Source: Ancistrus triradiatus (lineage: Eukaryota; Chordata; Actinopteri; Siluriformes; Loricariidae). From it: a stretch of 64,000 nucleotides of DNA. Of this stretch, positions 58,519 through 64,000 are shown piece after piece. The DNA lies in assembly GCA_025084515.1 (NCBI GenBank), contig JAJAGP010001487.1:123363-187362 (forward strand), written 5' to 3'. A program made the position numbers and the translations under genes. The first letter of the stretch is position 1. Each line of letters begins with the position of its first letter. Below the pieces are notes generated by a model. It saw nothing but the letters and a program-made list of their open reading frames with translations, had not been told where the DNA came from and did no database searches.

Positions 58519-58823
58519 TCCTGTCTCATTAAAAAGCCCTCAATATTTAAACTCAAAGACTAATGGATTAACTTTGTTTACTGCTTATTTTTGAAAATGT
58601 TAAAAAATAATAATAATTCGTACGTCAATAAAAAGGACCTTCATTTTCTCATTCATAGCAATTTATGAAACAATTTCGAAACGATTTATTTTTCTTGTTA
58701 TAACGCAATAATGACCACTTTACACCCTGCCTACCTTTAAATCCTCCAAAGCAGCAGAGAGCAACGTTTGTCGTCGAAAAATGAAGTCGTATCCGCAATC
58801 GAGTGCTCTTAAACGCATAGCAC
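57306..58823 (-). CDS. Small membrane protein with SAYSVFN-type domain (tentative)
   Basis: Exon 57593-57306 (acceptor ctcag before it) reads LNPESIPSHTLTWLKQS, then a hydrophobic segment MGLWLLLLWIFWELHMGL and VLVLAVVYWLYMAYIGE. This pattern matches the membrane part of the SAYSVFN domain (SAYSD1 family, associated with the ER translocon in the literature). The expected SAYSVFN motif is not in that frame, but a shifted frame just after it reads CSVRTNTEIRGILAA, close to the motif's SVFNxxxEIxGTL. So a frameshift, a diverged tail or a sequence error is likely. An upstream ATG exon (about 58822-58739) reading MRLRALDCGYDFIFRRQT joins in phase, but its identity is unsupported. Confidence 0.42.
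57822..57857. repeat. Transposon-like end motif in saysd1-like intron
   Basis: GGCGTGTCCACATACTTTCG followed by GCCATGTGGTGTAC is the style of a terminus common in fish DNA elements. Its complement resembles the unit of the minisatellite at 63475-64000. Confidence 0.4.
58468..58517 (+). repeat. (GTT)n(ATT)n microsatellite
   Basis: About five GTT units followed by about eleven ATT units. Confidence 0.92.
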
Positions 58824-59176
58824 ACTACGTACTATGTAGATCGCCTTAGCGTCAGATACTAAGTAGTGCACTTCAGTAGGGGACGAGGGATATTTTTGAG
58901 ATGCGACCGACTACCGTTTCTGAGTGTTGTCTTTCCGGCTGAAGATGTGTCACCAAAACAGAGCAAAATAACAGTTTGGCGAACATATGTCGGCTTTATA
59001 TCTTAATAACATCCAGACTAGATTAAACAGAAACCGTGTTCTAGATATAGATTGACATTTTTTATCCGTAAAAGGGCTTTTCGGAGGCTTTTTAACAAAC
59101 CGTAGCTGCTTTATTAATGTGAAGTTAGCTGCTAATAAGCTGCAGGGTAAAGCTGTTAGCGTCCAGGGCTGCCAGG
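58824..59176. promoter_or_regulatory. Candidate bidirectional promoter (rab3gap2 and minus-strand gene)
   Basis: About 350 bp between the rab3gap2 ATG and the possible minus-strand ATG. It contains CTTTCCGGCT, an ETS-like site, near 58931, and no TATA box. Inference only; the minus-strand gene is itself tentative. Confidence 0.3.
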
Positions 59177-59285
59177 ATGTCCTGCGGTTTGCTGGATTTC
59201 TGTCGCGTCCAGGAGCTCAAACAAGTCCGGGATTTTCTCTTTAACACCCACAAAAGTCTCTCAGACGAAAGCAAGGAACAAACAG
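59177..59285 (+). CDS. rab3gap2: rab3gap2 exon 1
   Basis: 36 codons plus one base, MSCGLLDFCRVQELKQVRDF onward. The Met is the first in frame and precedes the conserved RDFLF word. Confidence 0.88.
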
Positions 59286-61370
59286 GTAATTCCTACCAGG
59301 TAACTTGGTCAACCCGGCAAATAAATGCTAATTTTGTGCCAGTGCTGGTGGCATTCTGTGGCAACAACGATACGCATTATTGATTTGTATTCACATATCA
59401 GTGTGTCTAGTGCGTAATGGTAAACCTTAATTGATTCACATCATGTTGGCGTTTAACACTAACGCTACGAGTGATCTTACTGAATCGACTCTGAACTAAC
59501 ACGAAGTGAATCGAGGTTTGATTCATTTGATTCACTGCTGAGTGCCATGTCAATCAAACACTGTGGCTAATATGTACTTGACTGTCAATTACACAGGTGT
59601 TCAGACAGGTATTGGCATGGCGTGGTGGCACAGCCGTACAGATCGGGGTTCGATCCGGAGTTTGGCGTGTTCTCCTTGCTTTGAAGACCTGAATAAAAGT
59701 TTGGCCTTTTCTGACACACTTTACTCCACCGATCAGATATGAGTGCTCGCTGGCACAGGCGGAGTTCAGGAGGGCCGAGCAGAGGTGACGTTTTGCTGTG
59801 CTGCACTGCAGTGACAGGGAGGAGGGTGAGAGGGATGTGTCTGCCCTTTACCGAATGACTCATCCTGTACGGGAGCGCTGGACTGCGTCCCACTCTCATC
59901 CAGGTGGAGAGGGAAAGAGAGCCTGAAGATACCATATCTACTACTTTGTTGGGCTGCATCATTAATGTAGAGCCACACGCATACAGCCGGGCGATGTCTG
60001 ACAGTGGCGTTTGTCGATGGTTTGCCCTGGTAGAGCTGCCTTGGTTCTGTGAGCACAGTTATTGTGAGACGGACATGAGGAGCAGCAATGGCTCGGCGCT
60101 GAAGCTGCACAAGCTCACAGAATGAGGGCCATCCAACTGGCGTTTAAAACACCTTGGGTTGCCATATCACCCTTTTCAGCGCAAATAGTAAAACTGTAGT
60201 ATGACTAACGAAGATTGCTTTTTGTCCGACCCCATTTCTGCCATGACAGTTGAGACGTCCTTACTGTCTTCCTAGGTTTTAATAACGTATTCAGTTCTTA
60301 ACCCAATTCCAAGCCTTTCAATAATCTCCTTAGTTTGCTTAATGCAGCCCAATCTTCTGACCCTTCTGAAAAATGGTAACAGCTTTTCCCATGACCCTGG
60401 GATACGTCTCCCGACATGGTTGTTCATGAAATGTTAAGCCACTCGCTGCTTGTTAGGGTTCGAAGAATTGTTGCAATCGGAAACTGTAAGTATCCAGGGG
60501 GGTTTGTGTATGCGAGTTCTTTTTTTCGGCCACACTGTGTTTATGAACTGTGCAAAAGTCTTAGGCCACCAGTAGATTAGATATGCCATAGATTTAGCAA
60601 TGGTGTAATGACCATACAATTATTTCTCAGCCTCTTAATTAGAATGCAGCCAGACAGTGCAAACAAATATCTGAGAAAACAGCTCCTGTAGGCTAAATGT
60701 AGGCCATAATGTCAACCCTTACATTTGATCTGGCAGCTTCTGCAGTCTGACGGAAGCTTGATCAGGATCTTTTTGGAAAAAGCCAACAAACTGCTTTGTC
60801 AGAAGGGGCACAGGGTGAAAGGGAATGAAGGTCAGTGGGAAGTGGGTTATGGAGTGACAAATCCAAGGTCCAGTCGTCGAGAGTATGTTCTGTGTGGTCA
60901 TTATATCAAATTTAATGGTGGCCTAAGACTTTTGCACAATACTGTGTATGGACTCTCTTATTTGAAAGTCTGTCCGTCTGTTTGCTCTACATAAAGAGCG
61001 TTCATATTTACTCTCTTATATTTACTCTTTAGAAAATGACTTAACCTGGGACGACTCGGACTGGGGCTCCTGGGAAACCTCAGAGACCAAAGAGGACGGA
61101 AGTCCGGTCTGTTGATGCTCATTGTTCGATATTTAGTCCTGAAAATCTATTGAGCTCCCTATTTGTGCAGATCTGACGATGATATCTAAACCACAGTGTG
61201 GTGGCTTTAAGCTGTACTTTGTTTTCACTGCCATTTATTCCGTTTCCCCCAGGCTGAGGATGATGCGCACCAAGACGGCGCCCCCTGGCTGCAGGACTGT
61301 GCTATCGCCCTGTCCCCATGCTCAGACCTGCTGGTCATCGCTCGCGAGCACAAAGCTGCGTTTCTCTCCG

Positions 61371-61409
<39 letters not shown>

Positions 61410-62205
61410 GGGCAATGTGCTCACGTCTAGGACGACTGATTTCGCTGATCGCTGTGCTCGTTCACAGCCAAGTGGCAGACGGACGTGTCCGGGAAGGAAG
61501 AGATGATGCTGGCCGTGACCTGGAGCGGGACGCTGAGCACCGAGGAAGGGTGAGAGAGGGAAATCACATCCTCGGCTATTTAAAGCCCTTGTTTTTAGTG
61601 GCGGTCTGCATTTGAAAAGAAGCTTAAAATCTTTGCTGAAAATGTCAGAATCTCACTTTTGGTTTTGGACCGCGAGCTTATCACGTCTAACGCGGTGTCC
61701 ATCGGAGGCCATCCCGTCCGAACAGCGCGCTCTAGTGGTAGTAGTGTGTTCTGGTGCTGGTGATCTAAAGTCCATACTTTTAAAAAATAAGAGGTAAAGT
61801 TCTTGTTTTGTCTCAGCAGAGAGGGCGTGACCAGTGTCATCTGCATCCCTCTGGGCAGCCAGAAGAGGTAAGAACAGTGCTGCCACGCGCACAGAGAAGC
61901 ACTGGTGTTCGTATTAAATACGTAATTAAGAAACCAATATCCAATAGCCTATGTCTAATATTTTTGGTTTCATTTCTAATATTCTAATTACGCCCCCCCT
62001 CCTCTTAAGTCCGGTTTATTTTTTGTCTGAGGACTTCCAGAATTGTTCTATACTGGTTAATATTGCTCTATGGCGTATGGAGAACTAAGGAAATAGTGCC
62101 TCATGTGGTCAAAGAGTGTAATTGCAATGAAGTGTTAAAATGTTAGCATGTTTACTTTGACAGCCTAAAAAAACACAAGACGCAAACTGTTTAGCCATTA
62201 TGCTG

Positions 62206-62254
<49 letters not shown>

Positions 62255-62671
62255 CAGGAGTTCCACTGGTCGTCCAGACTGGACGTGTATCGTGGTCGGG
62301 TTCAGCTCCGGACACGTTCGTTTCTACACAGAGGTAGCCTGAGCTGTAATTATATAACAAGATTTCACACACCCATTCTTATTTACATAACACACCCGTG
62401 TGTGTGTGTGTGTGTAGAATGGAGTCCTGCTCTTGGCTCAGCTCCTAAATGAAGACCCCGTGCTCAGGCTGAAGTGTCGTACATACGAGATCCCCCGCCA
62501 CCCTGGAGTCACGGAGCAGGTGCGTCCAGGATGCTTTGGTCTTGTCATTTAGACAAACGTTCTAGCAGCCCAGGTCAATTTCTTCTAGATTTTTTGGAAT
62601 AAATGAGCTGCTCACAGCCTCTAGAGGGAGCAAACGTAAACAGGTACCGATCAAATAACAGATGACGCTGA

Positions 62672-62705
<34 letters not shown>

Positions 62706-63039
62706 GCAGCACGAGGAGTTGAGTATCCTCTACCCAGCGGCTCTGGTCACCATCGATGGCTTCAGCCTCTTCCAGTCCCTGCGTGCCTGTAGGAATCAGG
62801 TCGCTCGAGGTAGGTGCGAATCTGAGGGAGTCAGTAGGAGCCCAATCGTGCCGCTGTACACTCGCCGTCTCTCTGCGTTCTGTAGCTGCAGCAGCAGGAA
62901 GTGATGTCATCCAGCCTCCGCCGCTCGCCTATAAGAAGTGGGGCCTGCAGGACATGGACATCATCGTGGACCACAGCAGCGTCGGTAGGGAAGAGCTAGA
63001 ATCCTAAGCGGTTCGCTCCCTCTGGGTTGTGCTTGTAGT

Positions 63040-63076
<37 letters not shown>

Positions 63077-63446
63077 ATCAGGCGTCATGACGCTGAACGT
63101 GTTCGACCAGATGAAGAACGCCTCCATCCTGGGAGGCTTCCACGCCTCTGTGAAGGGCAGCCCCCCAGCTATGAGTCAGTACATAGCGGTGGGGGGGGGA
63201 CCCTTCACCGGCTTCTACTACGCTGTGGAGGTATCGGCCTTCCTCTTATCCCTCAGCCTGAAGGGCCCTCTGGCTCCGAGTCTTCAGTGCTTCTGAGTCT
63301 CTAAGTGGGTTCTGTTGTTCCTGAGCCCATGGGTGTTGGTGACATCATGTCTCTGTTCTCTCTTAGGGCAGTTCTCAGCCTCTCCTCTCCCACGTGGCTC
63401 TGGCTGTGGCCAGCAAACTCACCTCGGCCCTGTTTAGTGCCGCCAG
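59177..63446 (+). CDS. rab3gap2: Rab3 GTPase-activating protein non-catalytic subunit, 5' eleven exons
   Basis: RAB3GAP2 forms the heterodimeric Rab3GAP complex with RAB3GAP1; the complex inactivates Rab3 and activates Rab18 at the ER. Exons: 59177-59285, 61033-61106, 61253-61370, 61468-61549, 61820-61867, 62258-62333, 62418-62519, 62710-62809, 62886-62984, 63082-63230, 63367-63446. They total 1037 nt (345 residues) with all phases consistent; the protein is about 1390 residues in human, so three quarters lies beyond the window. Diagnostic segments: SSTGRPDWTCIVVGF, LLLAQLLNEDPVLRLKCR, ELSILYPAALVTIDGFSLFQ and PLLSHVALAVASKLTSALF, the N-terminal beta-propeller-like region. The first exon (MSCGLLDFCRVQEL) is diverged, as is usual. 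Confidence 0.96.
59286..61032. other. rab3gap2 intron 1: repeats only
   Basis: Contains a dispersed-repeat head (about 59618-59690, GTGGTGGCACAGCCGTACAG then GGTTCGATCC) and the short TA-type element at 60543-60945. Open frames at 59585-60110 have no family match. Confidence 0.5.
60543..60945. mobile_element. Short Tc1/mariner-type element, copy B
   Basis: Ends ACTGTGCAAAAGTCTTAGGC and CCTAAGACTTTTGCACAATA are the same inverted termini as in 6470-6945; 403 bp, non-coding. Confidence 0.8.
61033..61106 (+). CDS. rab3gap2: rab3gap2 exon 2
   Basis: 74 nt, NDLTWDDSDWGSWETSETKE; the acidic WDDxxWGxWE motif is typical of the family. Confidence 0.93.
61253..61370 (+). CDS. rab3gap2: rab3gap2 exon 3
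   Basis: 118 nt, PWLQDCAIALSPCSDLLVIA then REHKAAFLS. The donor GTACAC runs straight into (CA)n. Confidence 0.95.
61371..61406 (+). repeat. (CA)n at rab3gap2 exon 3 donor
   Basis: The repeat begins at the third base of the intron. Confidence 0.95.
61468..61549 (+). CDS. rab3gap2: rab3gap2 exon 4
   Basis: 82 nt, KWQTDVSGKEEMMLAVTWSG through LSTEE. Confidence 0.94.
61820..61867 (+). CDS. rab3gap2: rab3gap2 exon 5
   Basis: 48 nt, EGVTSVICIPLGSQK. The acceptor is a double CAGCAG; the second gives the right phase. A three-base shorter acceptor could add one codon. Confidence 0.92.
62209..62252 (+). repeat. (GT)n before rab3gap2 exon 6 acceptor
   Basis: About 22 GT units ending five bases before the AG of exon 6. 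Confidence 0.95.
62258..62333 (+). CDS. rab3gap2: rab3gap2 exon 6
   Basis: 76 nt, SSTGRPDWTCIVVGFSSG then HVRFYTE. Confidence 0.96.
62418..62519 (+). CDS. rab3gap2: rab3gap2 exon 7
   Basis: 102 nt, NGVLLLAQLLNEDPVLRLKC through HPGVTEQ. The acceptor is preceded directly by (TG)n with no pyrimidine tract. Confidence 0.96.
62675..62702 (+). repeat. (GT)n before rab3gap2 exon 8 acceptor
   Basis: About 14 GT units, then GGGGCAG and the exon. Confidence 0.95.
62710..62809 (+). CDS. rab3gap2: rab3gap2 exon 8
   Basis: 100 nt, HEELSILYPAALVTIDGFSL through RACRNQVAR. Confidence 0.96.
62886..62984 (+). CDS. rab3gap2: rab3gap2 exon 9
   Basis: 99 nt, AAAGSDVIQPPPLAYKKWGL through DHSSV. Confidence 0.95.
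63043..63074 (+). repeat. (GT)n before rab3gap2 exon 10 acceptor
   Basis: About 16 GT units ending seven bases before the exon 10 acceptor. Confidence 0.95.
63082..63230 (+). CDS. rab3gap2: rab3gap2 exon 10
   Basis: 149 nt, MTLNVFDQMKNASILGGFHA then SPPAMSQYIAVGGGPFTG. The run of nine G inside keeps frame. Confidence 0.95.
63367..63446 (+). CDS. rab3gap2: rab3gap2 exon 11, last in window
   Basis: 80 nt, GSSQPLLSHVALAVASKLTS through LFSAA; donor GTCAGT. The next exon lies outside the window, beyond the minisatellite. Confidence 0.95.
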
Positions 63447-63474
63447 GTCAGTGTGTACTCTCAGTGCAAGTGTG

Positions 63475-64000
63475 TGGGCAAAAGTATCTGGACACGCCCC
63501 AAAACGCGGTCAAAAGTATTTCTACACGTGCCCGCACGTGGGCAAAAGTATTGGGACACGCCCCCAAATGCAGCCAAAAGCATTGGGACACACCCCTGCA
63601 CACATCAAAAGTATTTGGACACACCCCCGCACGCAGGGAAAAGTATTTGGACACGTGCCCAAATGCAGCCAAAAGTATTGGGACACACCCCTGCACGTGC
63701 CTAAAGTATTTGGACACACCCCCAAACATGGCCAAAAGTATTTGGACACGTACCCAAATGCACCCGCAAGTATTTGGACACCAAAAGTATTTAGACACTC
63801 CACCGCATGCACCAAAAGTATTTGGATACGCGCCCAAAAGTATTTGGACTCGCCCCCAAACGCAGGCAAAAGCATTTAGACACGCCCTTGCAGGCAACCA
63901 AAACTATTTGGACATGCCCCCAAACGCGGCCATTAAATATTGAGACACGACCCCAAACGCAACCAAAAGTATTTAGATGTGCCCTTGCAGGTAGCCAAAA
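63475..64000 (+). repeat. Minisatellite, about 32-bp unit, runs off the window
   Basis: About 17 imperfect units of AAAAGTATTTGGACACGCCC plus a variable CCAAACGCAGCC-like part, in rab3gap2 intron 11. Long open frames on both strands here (for example 63305-63943) are by-products of the repeat and not genes. Confidence 0.92.

Noticed and set aside
63305..63943. 212-codon open frame and a 149-codon frame on the other strand
   Set aside because: Both run through the 32-bp minisatellite in rab3gap2 intron 11; the repeated peptide words follow the repeat unit and no family motif is present.

Overview
The window is nuclear DNA of a ray-finned (teleost) fish. The evidence is intron-rich vertebrate genes with GT-AG introns, very many (CA/GT)n microsatellites, Tc1/mariner elements with TA target duplications, hAT-type short elements, an L2/CR1-type LINE with a (TTGAC)n tail, and tRNA-derived SINEs. 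I could not assign a species. All gene names come from reading exon translations against remembered vertebrate families; no search was run.

Layout. (1) 3452-18352, minus strand: the first seven coding exons of kcnh1 (EAG1, voltage-gated K+ channel), from the start codon to the beginning of S6; the rest of the gene lies beyond position 1. Its introns carry Tc1, hAT and SINE remnants and microsatellites. (2) 23749-40432, plus strand: a complete 42-exon plb1 (membrane phospholipase B1). The exon sizes sum to 3192 nt (1063 codons plus stop) with every splice phase consistent. It encodes a signal peptide, one decayed and two intact SGNH/GDSL lipase repeats, and a C-terminal membrane anchor. (3) 40514-44026: intergenic L2 LINE remnants, then a small promoter-proximal array of CTCF-like motifs. 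(4) 44027-55307, plus strand: ppp1cb (protein phosphatase 1 catalytic subunit beta), eight exons. Exons 1, 2 and 6-8 are perfect; exons 3-5 carry about a dozen small insertions, which looks like uncorrected sequence. (5) 57306-58823, minus strand: a small gene with a SAYSVFN-type membrane domain, tentative and frameshifted, convergent with ppp1cb. (6) 59177-63446, plus strand: the first eleven exons of rab3gap2, which runs out of the window through a 32-bp minisatellite.

The genes do not form a pathway: an ion channel, an ectolipase, a phosphatase and a Rab GAP regulatory subunit are neighbours through vertebrate synteny. plb1 and ppp1cb are adjacent and co-oriented as in human 2p23, while kcnh1 and rab3gap2 are human 1q genes, so the block probably reflects an older linkage group. 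Points to follow up: CA repeats just inside 5' splice sites and UG repeats just before 3' splice sites in several introns; a 1.2-kb telomere-like tract in ppp1cb intron 2; the three-repeat plb1 with a pseudo-enzyme first repeat; the tandem CTCF-like motifs; and the minisatellite whose unit resembles a nearby transposon-like end.
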